Assembly: GCF_900291015.1 (NCBI RefSeq)
Contig: NZ_OLKL01000046.1
Span: 1 to 58,214 of the forward strand
Source of the DNA: Pseudomonas persica
Lineage (GTDB): Bacteria; Pseudomonadota; Gammaproteobacteria; Pseudomonadales; Pseudomonadaceae
DNA: 58,214 nucleotides
Direction of reading: 5' to 3'
The position numbers and the translations under genes were made by a program. Below are positions 26,978-35,177 of this stretch, one piece after another. The notes below the pieces were generated by a model that worked only from the letters and a program-made list of their open reading frames with translations, ran no database searches and was not told where the DNA came from. The first letter of the stretch is position 1; the number at the start of each line of letters is the position of its first letter.

Positions 26978-28645
26978 TCATTTTACGATCATCCCCACCC
27001 CACGGCCGCGCGGATCCGAAGCGGTCTCCAGCTTCGTGCCGTCCACCCGGATCGCCTGGATATCGCCCATCTCCCAGCCCTGGTCCTCCAGCACATAACC
27101 CATCTTCTTCAGCTCGTCAGCCACCGGCCCGGTCAGCGGCGCATAGCTGTCAAAGTAGATGGTGTCCTTGGGCAGCAACTGATGGTGCACACGTTGCGCC
27201 GCTACCGCCTTGTCCAGCGGCATGCCGTAGTCGTACAGGTTGTTCATCACCTGGAAGATCGAAGTAAAGATCCGCGAGCCACCCGGGGTACCGATAACCA
27301 GCTCGACCTTGCCATCGCGGGTCATCAGGCTGGGGCTCATGGACGACAGCATGCGCTTGCCCGGCGCGATGGCATTGGCATCGCCGCCAACCACGCCAAA
27401 GGCATTCGCCGCCCCCGGCTTGGCGCTGAAATCGTCCATCTCGTCGTTGAGCAGGAAGCCCGCGCCTTTCACCACCACGCCACTGCCGTAGTCGAGGTTG
27501 AGGGTGTAGGTGTTGCTGACCGCGTTGCCCTGCTTGTCGACGATCGAGAAATGCGTGGTCTGGTGCGGTTCCAGGCCCGGCTTGACCTTGTCGGTGTCGG
27601 AAATCGCCTTCGAGTTGACCTGCGCGGCGCGCTTGGCCAGGTAGTCCTTGGCCACCAGCTGGTCCACCGGCACTTTAGTGAAGCCCGGGTCGCCGAGGTA
27701 GTCGGCGCGATCGGCGAACACGCGCTTCTCGATCTCGGCCAACAGGTGGATGTACTGCGCCGAGTTGTGCGCCACCCCCTTGAACTCCGCTGCGCGGTTT
27801 TCCTTGATGCCCAGCAGCTGGGCCAGGGCGACGCCACCGGAGCTTGGTGGTGGCGCGGTGTAGACCACGTTGCCACGCCAGCTCACGGCCATCGGCTCAC
27901 GCCATACGGCCTTGTAGTCCTTCAGGTCCTGTTTGGTGATCAGGCCCTTGTCGGCCTGCATCTGCGCCACCAGCAGGTCGGCAGTCCTGCCCTGATAGAA
28001 CTCGCTCACGCCCTTGTCGGCGATGCGCTCCAGGGTCTGGGCCATTTCCGGTTGCTTGAACAACTCGCCGACCTTCATGGTGCCGAAGTAGTCGTTGAAA
28101 TTGGTCGCGGTCTTGAACATGCCCTGGGCATCGTTGCGGTACTGGTACTGCTTTGCGGCCACCTTGAAGCCGTTTTTCGCATAGCCGATGGCCGGGGTCA
28201 GCAGTTCGCTCCAGGGCAGCTTGCCGAACTTCTGGTGCGCCTCCCACAACCCCATCACCGTACCAGGTACGCCAGCCGCGCGTGCCCCGACCAGGCTGAG
28301 GTTCTCGATGACCTCACCCTTGTCGTCCAGGTACATGTTGCGCGTGGCAGCCTGGGGCGCGACTTCGCGGTAGTCGAGGAAGTAGGGTTTGCCGTCGACG
28401 AACAGGGTCATGAACCCACCACCGCCGATGTTGCCGGCCTCGGGGTAAGTCACCGCCAGGGTGAAAGCCGTCGCCACTGCCGCATCCACCGCGTTGCCGC
28501 CTTTCTTGAGGATGTCGGCGGCCACCTGTGCACCATATTGATCAGGTGCGGCCACTGCGCCGCCCTCCAGAGGGGCGGCATAAACCGGGGAACAGCTCAG
28601 GATCGCGGCCGCGAGAGCCAGGTACTGGAACGGAACAATACGCAT
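26978..28645 (-). CDS. ggt: Gamma-glutamyltransferase
   Basis: A 555-aa periplasmic Ntn-hydrolase that cleaves or transfers gamma-glutamyl groups, for example from glutathione. A signal peptide covers residues 1-23 (cut after VYA). The proenzyme splits itself before the catalytic Thr in QTTHFSIVDKQGNAVS, and the GGSRI loop that holds the substrate follows. The start MRIVPFQYL is preferred because it begins the signal peptide directly. Single gene. Confidence 0.95.
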   Translation of the reverse strand: MRIVPFQYLALAAAILSCSPVYAAPLEGGAVAAPDQYGAQVAADILKKGGNAVDAAVATAFTLAVTYPEAGNIGGGGFMTLFVDGKPYFLDYREVAPQAATRNMYLDDKGEVIENLSLVGARAAGVPGTVMGLWEAHQKFGKLPWSELLTPAIGYAKNGFKVAAKQYQYRNDAQGMFKTATNFNDYFGTMKVGELFKQPEMAQTLERIADKGVSEFYQGRTADLLVAQMQADKGLITKQDLKDYKAVWREPMAVSWRGNVVYTAPPPSSGGVALAQLLGIKENRAAEFKGVAHNSAQYIHLLAEIEKRVFADRADYLGDPGFTKVPVDQLVAKDYLAKRAAQVNSKAISDTDKVKPGLEPHQTTHFSIVDKQGNAVSNTYTLNLDYGSGVVVKGAGFLLNDEMDDFSAKPGAANAFGVVGGDANAIAPGKRMLSSMSPSLMTRDGKVELVIGTPGGSRIFTSIFQVMNNLYDYGMPLDKAVAAQRVHHQLLPKDTIYFDSYAPLTGPVADELKKMGYVLEDQGWEMGDIQAIRVDGTKLETASDPRGRGVGMIVK

Positions 28646-28762
28646 GACACTTCCTTGGTGTTGTTTTTGTTGAGCAGTCAGTAAGGCCGAAGCGCTTCGA
28701 CTGTGCAATCAACCGCAGGAAGTTTCGCCGCCGGTGAACAGGATCTGTCGCGTTCAGGCAAC

Positions 28763-29659
28763 TCAGCAGGCGTACATCGCCAGCTTGCGCTGGATGAAAT
28801 CGAGGAAACACTGAATGCGCAGTGCCAACTGGGTGTTGCGGTAGTACACCGCGTGGATCGGTTGGCGATAGCCATTGTTGGCCGCGCTCAACAGTACCTG
28901 CAGGCGCCCGGCGCGGATATCTTCGTGGGTCATGAAATGCGAAAGGCTGACAATGCCCTCGCCGGCCAGCGCCAGCTGGCGCAGGGTCTCGCCGCTGGAG
29001 GCGATCAGCGCCGGGCGGATGCTCCAGCGGTCACCCTGGGCATGGCGCAGAGGCCAGTGGTTGAGCGATTCGGGCTGGCTGAAGCCGAGCAGGCAGTGGT
29101 TGGCCAGGTCTTCGACCTGCTGTGGCGTGCCGTGCTGCTCCAGATAGCCCGGGCTGGCCAGCACCTGCACCGGGCTGCAGCCCAGGTTGCGTGCGTGCAG
29201 GCTGGAGTCGGCCAGTTCACCAATGCGTATTGCCACATCGGTGCTCTGTTCCAGCAGGTCGATGATCAGGTCGTCGGTGTCCAACTCCAGCTCGATGCCT
29301 GGGTACTGGCGGCGGAACTCGCCGATCCACGGCAGGACGGCATGCAGCATGAATGGCGCGGCGGCGTTGATGCGCAGGCGCCCGGTGGGGGTCTGGCGGT
29401 TCATCGACAGGCGCTCTTCCATCTCGTCCATCTGCTCGAGGATCAACCGCGCGCGTTCGAGGAAGAAGCGGCCCTCCTCGGTCAGGTCCATGCGCCGGGT
29501 GGTACGGTTGACCAGCGTGGTGCCCAGCTTGCCCTCCAGGCGCGACAGCGTGCGGCTGACGGCGGACGGGGTCTGGCCCACCTGCTCGGCGGCGGCAGAG
29601 ATCGAGCCGCAGTCGATGACGGCGACGAATACCTGGAGTTCTTCGGATCGGGTTTTCAC
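28763..29659 (-). CDS. LysR-family transcriptional regulator
   Basis: A 298-aa regulator starting at GTG (VKTRSEELQVF); a second GTG 9 codons upstream (29686) is also possible. The N-terminal winged HTH reads FVAVIDCGSISAAAEQVGQTPSAVSRTLSRLE, followed by the substrate-binding domain. It has no divergent partner, so its target cannot be inferred from position; ggt downstream or mdaB upstream are candidates. Confidence 0.88.
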   Translation of the reverse strand: MKTRSEELQVFVAVIDCGSISAAAEQVGQTPSAVSRTLSRLEGKLGTTLVNRTTRRMDLTEEGRFFLERARLILEQMDEMEERLSMNRQTPTGRLRINAAAPFMLHAVLPWIGEFRRQYPGIELELDTDDLIIDLLEQSTDVAIRIGELADSSLHARNLGCSPVQVLASPGYLEQHGTPQQVEDLANHCLLGFSQPESLNHWPLRHAQGDRWSIRPALIASSGETLRQLALAGEGIVSLSHFMTHEDIRAGRLQVLLSAANNGYRQPIHAVYYRNTQLALRIQCFLDFIQRKLAMYAC

Positions 29660-29725
29660 ATCTGCGCCTGTGGTTGGACTCTGCACGGATTAGATAGCCG
29701 CTTGTCGAGGCCAAGTCCAGCGGTG

Positions 29726-29836
29726 CCTGTGCCGGCCTCTTCGCGGGTAAACCCGCTCCCACAGGTCCCCCACAGTCCTTGAAAGCCGCGCAGCAACCTG
29801 TGGGAGCGGGTTTACCCGCGAAGAGGCCGGCACAGG
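29726..29836. repeat. REP pair, inverted
   Basis: Two near-identical REPs with GCGGGTAAACCCGC cores and GGCCGGCACAGG ends, between the LysR start and the mdaB stop. Confidence 0.9.
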
Positions 29837-29842
29837 AATAAC

Positions 29843-30433
29843 TTACTGTGCCTTGCCGAATACCTTGTCCAGATGCGCCTCATAGGCCGCCAGCGCCGCC
29901 GGCACATCCGGGCGCTTCATCACATCCACCGCCAGGTACGTCGGCAGCCCGGTCATGCCAAGGAACTGGTTAGCCTTGTGGAACGGGAAATACACCGCAT
30001 CCACGCCTTTACCCTCGAAGAAATCGCTGGGGTCGTCAAACGCCTGCTGCGGCGCGTTCCAGGTCAGCGACAGCATGTACTGCTTGCCGTGCACCAGGCC
30101 ACCGCTGCCGTACTTCTGCGAGTGGTCCGAACGGGTCCGGCCGTCGTTGGCATACAGGCTGCCGTGGCCAGCGGTGAACACATCGTCGATGTACTTCTTC
30201 ACCGTCCACGGTGCGCCCATCCACCAGCCGGGCATCTGGTAGATCACCACGTCGGCCCAAAGGAATTTCTCCACCTCTTCGTGAGCGTCGTAGCCACCAT
30301 CGATAAAGGTCTGGCGTACATCGAACCCGGCCCGGTCCAGATGGGCGATGGCCGCTTCATGCAAGGTCGTGTTGAGGCGCCCATCGGAGTGAGCGAAGTG
30401 TTTACCACCGTTGAGCAAAAGAATCTTTTTCAT
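29843..30433 (-). CDS. mdaB: NAD(P)H quinone oxidoreductase, MdaB type
   Basis: A 196-aa flavodoxin-fold FAD enzyme that reduces quinones by two electrons and guards against quinone stress. It opens MKKILLLNGGKHFAHSDGRLN, and the FAD/quinone-site residues PGWWMGAPWTVKKYID are near 70. Length matches E. coli MdaB. It is divergent from a YgiN-like monooxygenase, its co-operon partner in E. coli. Confidence 0.9.
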   Translation of the reverse strand: MKKILLLNGGKHFAHSDGRLNTTLHEAAIAHLDRAGFDVRQTFIDGGYDAHEEVEKFLWADVVIYQMPGWWMGAPWTVKKYIDDVFTAGHGSLYANDGRTRSDHSQKYGSGGLVHGKQYMLSLTWNAPQQAFDDPSDFFEGKGVDAVYFPFHKANQFLGMTGLPTYLAVDVMKRPDVPAALAAYEAHLDKVFGKAQ

Positions 30434-30596
30434 GCTGGCCTCCAGGACCGATCCAGAAAATCAGGCCGGCAGAGTAGAGGCTTGCAGGTAGGAGAAACAG
30501 TAACGACAGGGCAAAATACAATTGACCTGAAGTCACGAATATTCGACGTATTCTTGCCGTAGAATCTATTTAACTTACATCACCGAGTAGCGCCCC

Positions 30597-30911
30597 ATGA
30601 GTGAGCAGTTCGCCTTCATCCTCAAAGCCAAGACCCGCCCTGAAATGGCTGATGCGTTCGAAACCCTGTTCCGCCCCTACGTCGAGCCAAGCCGCCAGGA
30701 GCCGGGCTGCATCGAGTACCACATGCTGCGCGACAAGGAAGACCCGAGCCTGTTCGTGTTCTTCGAGGTATGGGCCGACCAGGCCGCGCTGAATGTCCAT
30801 TCGGCCCTGCCGCACATGACCGCCTTCTTCGAAAAGCGCATGGACTACCTGGAGCGCGATTTCGATATCCAGCGGGTCGACATGCTCAGCGCTTCGTCTG
30901 CTAACCGTTGA
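30597..30911 (+). CDS. ygiN: Quinol monooxygenase-like ABM-domain protein (YgiN type)
   Basis: A 104-aa single antibiotic-biosynthesis-monooxygenase fold with the motif EPGCIEYHMLRDKEDPSLFVFFEVWADQ split over its two halves. In E. coli, YgiN reoxidises menadiol made by MdaB; a similar quinone cycle is inferred here from the divergent pair. The 3' end overlaps the convergent TauE-like gene by 11 nt. Confidence 0.82.
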   Translation: MSEQFAFILKAKTRPEMADAFETLFRPYVEPSRQEPGCIEYHMLRDKEDPSLFVFFEVWADQAALNVHSALPHMTAFFEKRMDYLERDFDIQRVDMLSASSANR

Positions 30912-31665
30912 TCAGCAGATGGCCGCCGAGTGCGCTCAGGCCGATGAAGAAGCACTGTTTGAACAGCAGCGCGCTGATGCGCTGACGCAGCCACTGGCCG
31001 GCCAGCATGCCGAGCAATGCCGGCGCCAGCATCAGCAGTGAAGCACCCAGTGCCTGGCTACCCAGGGCATCCTGCCCGGCCAGGCCAACGGCCAAGGCCA
31101 GGGTAGAAACCATGAATGACAGGCCCAGGGCCTGGATCATCTGCTCCCGGCTCAAGTCCAGGCTCTGCAGGTAGGGCACCGCCGGCATCACGAATACCCC
31201 GGTCGCTGCCGTGACCACGCCCGTAACCAGCCCGCAAAGCGGCCCCAGCCAACGCTCCCGCCCCGGCGCCAGACGCAAGCCCGGGCCGACCAGCCCGTAC
31301 AGCGCATACGCCAGCAAGGCCGCGCCCAGTGCATGCACGGCCCACGGGCCGCTGTTGATCCCCAGCCAGGCGCTGCCCAGCAAGGTACCGACGAAGATCG
31401 TCGCCAGCATTGGCCCCAGGCGTACCAGCAACCGCCGCAGGTGCCCGCCGCTGGCCAGCTGCCACAGATTGGTGAGGGTCGAGGGCACGATCAGTAACGC
31501 CGCAGCCTGCGCCGGTGACATAGCCATGCCCAGCAGGCCCATGGCGATGGTCGGCAGGCCGAGGCCGATCACCCCTTTCACCGCGCCGGCCAGCAGGAAG
31601 GTCAGTACCACCAGCAGCGACAGCGCTGGGCCAATATTCTGGTAGAAAGCGAGCAAGGTATTCAT
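30901..31665 (-). CDS. TauE/SafE-family anion exporter
   Basis: A 254-aa membrane protein with about eight helices. The internal duplication typical of the family is visible (GAVKGVIGLGLPTIAMGLL near the start; GVVTAATGVFVMPAVPYLQSL in the second half). Relatives move sulfite, sulfoacetate or similar small anions. It is divergent from a LysR gene that probably regulates it. Confidence 0.85.
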   Translation of the reverse strand: MNTLLAFYQNIGPALSLLVVLTFLLAGAVKGVIGLGLPTIAMGLLGMAMSPAQAAALLIVPSTLTNLWQLASGGHLRRLLVRLGPMLATIFVGTLLGSAWLGINSGPWAVHALGAALLAYALYGLVGPGLRLAPGRERWLGPLCGLVTGVVTAATGVFVMPAVPYLQSLDLSREQMIQALGLSFMVSTLALAVGLAGQDALGSQALGASLLMLAPALLGMLAGQWLRQRISALLFKQCFFIGLSALGGHLLING

Positions 31666-31742
31666 GGGCCGATGATGGCGTGTGCCGGCCGGGGTGAAAA
31701 TCTGCCATATACTCAGCCAGACTCTTGCCAGGACAGAGCCAC

Positions 31743-32624
31743 ATGCATTTCGACCTGATCGACCTCAGGCTGTTCCAGCACACCCTGGAGTGCGGCAACA
31801 TCACCGCCGGCGCCAGCCGCAGCCATCTGTCGCTGGCAGCAGCCAGTGCACGCATCCGTGCCATGGAAGCATCACTGGGCATCCCTTTGCTGGAACGCAA
31901 CCGCCGTGGCGTGCAACCGACCCCGGCCGGCCAGGCACTGCTGCAGCATGCCCGGCTGATAACGCAGCAGGTCGAACGCCTGCAGTTCGACCTGGGCCAG
32001 TATGCACAAGGGCAGCAGGGCCAGGTGCGCCTGCTGTGCAACACGGCTGCGCTCACCGAGTACCTGCCGGAACTGCTGGCCGGCTACCTGGCTGAAAACC
32101 CCGGCGTCAGCGTGGATGTGCACGAGTTGCCGAGCCTGCGCATCGTGCAGTCGATAACCCAGGGCATGGCAGACCTGGGCATCGTGTCCACCGCTGCCCC
32201 CAGCGAGCACCTGCAGACCCGGCCGTTTCGCGACGACCCGTTGGTGCTGGTAACGCCGTTGCGCCACCCGCTGGCCAGCGAGGTCGCGCCCAGCTTCATC
32301 GATAGCCTGGCTCACGGCTATGTTGGCCTAGGGTCTGGTAGTGCATTGGCGTTGTACCTGGAAGAGCAGGCCCTGCGCGAAGGGCGGCGCATGCGGGTTC
32401 GGGTACGGGCCGAGGGGTTCGACGGGGTGATCCGCATGGTTGCGGGCGGGGCCGGGGTGGGGGTGGTGCCGCTGGCTGCGGTGAAGCGTTGGCAAGGGGT
32501 GTTGCCGTTGCACTGGGTGGCACTGACGGAACCATGGGCCAACCGCCGGTTGCTGGTGTGTGCACGGGATTTTGCGGCATTGCCGGGGTATGCAGCAGGG
32601 TTGGTAGCCACCCTCACCCGCTGA
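31743..32624 (+). CDS. LysR-family transcriptional regulator
   Basis: A 293-aa regulator. The HTH covers LFQHTLECGNITAGASRSHLSLAAASARIRAME, and the effector domain follows. The start MHFDLIDLRLF at 31743 has AGGACA upstream; the earlier TTG is unlikely. Divergent from the TauE/SafE exporter with a 77-bp gap, the usual layout for a LysR and its target. Confidence 0.88.
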   Translation: MHFDLIDLRLFQHTLECGNITAGASRSHLSLAAASARIRAMEASLGIPLLERNRRGVQPTPAGQALLQHARLITQQVERLQFDLGQYAQGQQGQVRLLCNTAALTEYLPELLAGYLAENPGVSVDVHELPSLRIVQSITQGMADLGIVSTAAPSEHLQTRPFRDDPLVLVTPLRHPLASEVAPSFIDSLAHGYVGLGSGSALALYLEEQALREGRRMRVRVRAEGFDGVIRMVAGGAGVGVVPLAAVKRWQGVLPLHWVALTEPWANRRLLVCARDFAALPGYAAGLVATLTR

Positions 32625-32635
32625 CGGGGTGGATG

Positions 32636-32746
32636 GCACGGGCTTCGCCCGTGTTCGCGGGCGAGCCCGCTCCCACAGGATACGCGGTATCTCCCGGATT
32701 GACGCTGTACCTGTGGGAGCGGGTTTACCCGCGAAGAAGGCTCGCA
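32636..32746. repeat. REP pair, inverted
   Basis: One REP with a GCGGGCGAGCCCGC core preceded by a GGCACGGGCTTCGCCCGTG hairpin, and one with GCGGGTTTACCCGC. Confidence 0.85.
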
Positions 32747-32786
32747 CACAATGGCGCCATAACGCCCCACCGAAAAGGATTTTCCA

Positions 32787-33392
32787 GTGGCATCGATCTA
32801 TCAGTTCAAACCGCGCTTCCAGGCCCTGCTCCGCCCCACCGTGCAGCGCCTTCACGACCGCAGTGTCACCGCCAACCAGGTCACCGTCGGCGCCGCCCTG
32901 GTGTCGATTCTGCTGGGCCTGCTGCTGGCCACCCTGCCCCATCTCTCCTGGCTGTTCATCCTGCTGCCGATCTGGATGCTGCTGCGCATGGCGCTGAACG
33001 CCGTCGACGGCATGCTGGCCCGGGAATTCGGTCAGCAATCCACCCTCGGCGCCTACCTCAACGAACTGTGCGACGTGATCGCCGACGCCGCGCTGTACCT
33101 GCCCTTCGCCCTGCTGGCCGGTGTATCGCCAACCTTGGTCGTACTCGTAGTGCTCAGTGCCACCTTCAGCGAATACGCCGGTGTCATGGGCCCGCTGGCC
33201 GGCGCCTCACGGCGCTACGACGGGCCCATGGGCAAGAGCGACCGGGCCTTTGCCTTCGGCGTGCTGGGCACCGGTGTCGCCTTCGGCCTGCTGAACGGCG
33301 CCTGGATCAACGGCTTGTTGCTGGTCATCCTCGCACTCTCGCTCTATACCCTCTACAACCGGGTTCGCCAGGGGCTGGCCGAAACCCGCTGA
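32787..33392 (+). CDS. CDP-alcohol phosphatidyltransferase family protein (YnbA-like)
   Basis: A 201-aa membrane enzyme expected to join a CDP-linked lipid to an alcohol or phospho-alcohol. The family motif is D-x2-DG-x2-AR-x8-G-x3-D-x3-D; here residues N71, D74, G75, A78, R79, G88, N92 and D96 fill it, so two of the four metal-binding Asp are Asn. A further Asp (D100) lies four residues on. Gene order and architecture recall ynbA of E. coli. First gene of a six-gene operon. Confidence 0.85.
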   Translation: MASIYQFKPRFQALLRPTVQRLHDRSVTANQVTVGAALVSILLGLLLATLPHLSWLFILLPIWMLLRMALNAVDGMLAREFGQQSTLGAYLNELCDVIADAALYLPFALLAGVSPTLVVLVVLSATFSEYAGVMGPLAGASRRYDGPMGKSDRAFAFGVLGTGVAFGLLNGAWINGLLLVILALSLYTLYNRVRQGLAETR

Positions 33393-33422
33393 GCCCACTG
33401 CCGTCGTAAAAGGATGTCGACC

Positions 33423-35177
33423 ATGCGCCAAGCGCAAGCGCTGCACTTCTCCACCCATGACGGCGTCGAGCTGCACTACCGTCACTGGCCTGCCACCCGA
33501 AACCAACACCAGCCACGCCGGGCCGTGGTGATGTTCCACCGCGGCCACGAACACGGCGGGCGCATGGCCCACCTGGCCGATGAGCTGGACATGCCAGGCT
33601 ACGATTTCTTCGCCTGGGATGCCCGTGGCCACGGCCAGTCGCCGGGCGCGCGCGGCGACAGCCCAGGGTTCGCCACCAGCGTGCGCGATGTGCAGACCTT
33701 CATCGAGCATATCCAGGCCCGCCACGGCATCGCCGAACCGGACCTGGTGGTGCTGGCACAGAGTGTCGGGGCCGTGCTGGTCGCCACCTGGGCCCACGAC
33801 TACGCGCCCAAGGTACGCTGCCTGGTGCTGGCCTCGCCAGCGTTCAAGGTCAAACTGTACGTGCCGTTCGCCCGCCCCGGCCTGAAGCTGCTGAAGGCCT
33901 TGCGCGGCAACTTCTTCGTCAACAGCTACGTCAAGCCGCGCCTGCTCACCCACGACCCCGAGCGGGTCATGTCGTACGTGGCCGACCCGCTGATCAGCCG
34001 GCCGATTTCGGTGACCATGCTGCTGGGCCTGTACGAAGCCGCCGACCGGGTGGTGGCGGACGCCCAGGCCATCCAGCTGCCAACCCAGCTGCTGGTGTCC
34101 GGTGCCGACTTCGTGGTCGAACGCCAGCCGCAGGAACGCTTCTTCGAACGCCTGGGCAGTGCGCGCAAGGAAATGCACATCCTGCCAGGCTTCTTCCACG
34201 ACACCCTTGGCGAGCGTGATCGGGCCCATGCCCTGCGGCGTATCGAGCGGTTTGTCGAACATTGCTTCGCCAGCCCCGCCGCCCTGCCATCATTGCTCGA
34301 GGCCGACAAGACCGGCGCCAGCTGCGCCGAGGCCGAAAGCCTGGCCGCACCGCTGCCGCGCAACTCGCCCCGCGACCTTTACTGGCGCGCTACCCGCGCC
34401 GGGCTACGCCTGGGCAAGGGGTTGTCCGAAGGCGTGAAGCTGGGTTTCGACACCGGTTTCGATTCGGGCAGTACCCTCGACTACGTGTACCGCAACCAGC
34501 CGACCGGCAAAGGCAAGCTTGGCCGCCTGGTCGACCAGAACTACCTCGACGCCATCGGCTGGCGTGGCATCCGCCAGCGCAAGCTGCACGTGGAGGAACT
34601 GCTGCGCCTGGCCATCGCCCGCCTGCGCGAACAGCAGCGGCCGGTGCACATTGTCGATATCGCCGCCGGCCATGGCCGCTATATCCTCGAGGCCTTGCAG
34701 GAACTCGAACAATTGCCGGACTCGATCCTGCTGCGCGACTACAGCGAACTGAACGTGCAGCAAGGCAGCGCACTGATCGCCGAAAAGGGCCTGGCCGACA
34801 TCGCCCGTTTCGTCCACGGCGATGCCTTCGACCGCCAGAGCCTGGCCACCCTGGAACAACCGCCGGCCCTGGCCGTGGTCTCCGGCTTGTACGAACTGTT
34901 CGCCAGCAACCAGTTGGTAGGCAATTCGCTGGCGGGCCTGGCCGACGCGCTGGAGGATGGCGGCTACCTGGTCTACACCGGCCAGCCGTGGCACCCGCAA
35001 CTGGAAATGATCGCCCGCGCCCTCACCAGCCACCGCGGCGGCGAAGCCTGGGTAATGCGCCGCCGCAGCCAGGCCGAAATGGACCAGCTGGTAGAGGCGG
35101 CGGGCTTCCGCAAGCTGGCCCAGCGCATCGATGAATGGGGCATTTTCAGCGTCAGCCTGGCACAACGGGTGCGCTGA
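33423..35177 (+). CDS. Alpha/beta-hydrolase and SAM-methyltransferase fusion (YnbC-like)
   Basis: A 584-aa two-domain protein. Residues 1-285 form a serine hydrolase of the monoacylglycerol-lipase type: HRGHEHGGR near 39, DARGHGQSPG near 66, nucleophile Ser114 in AQSVG, and a late His in GFFHDTLGE. Residues ~370-584 are a class I methyltransferase with VDIAAGHGRY near 410. The substrates are unknown; lipid acyl or head-group chemistry is inferred from the neighbours. The start at 33423 has AAGGA 8-9 nt upstream; ATG at 33414 is too close to that site. Confidence 0.85.
   Translation: MRQAQALHFSTHDGVELHYRHWPATRNQHQPRRAVVMFHRGHEHGGRMAHLADELDMPGYDFFAWDARGHGQSPGARGDSPGFATSVRDVQTFIEHIQARHGIAEPDLVVLAQSVGAVLVATWAHDYAPKVRCLVLASPAFKVKLYVPFARPGLKLLKALRGNFFVNSYVKPRLLTHDPERVMSYVADPLISRPISVTMLLGLYEAADRVVADAQAIQLPTQLLVSGADFVVERQPQERFFERLGSARKEMHILPGFFHDTLGERDRAHALRRIERFVEHCFASPAALPSLLEADKTGASCAEAESLAAPLPRNSPRDLYWRATRAGLRLGKGLSEGVKLGFDTGFDSGSTLDYVYRNQPTGKGKLGRLVDQNYLDAIGWRGIRQRKLHVEELLRLAIARLREQQRPVHIVDIAAGHGRYILEALQELEQLPDSILLRDYSELNVQQGSALIAEKGLADIARFVHGDAFDRQSLATLEQPPALAVVSGLYELFASNQLVGNSLAGLADALEDGGYLVYTGQPWHPQLEMIARALTSHRGGEAWVMRRRSQAEMDQLVEAAGFRKLAQRIDEWGIFSVSLAQRVR

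Noticed and set aside
26933..28684. A 583-codon plus-strand frame opposite ggt
   Set aside because: Antisense shadow of ggt, which has a signal peptide and a catalytic motif.
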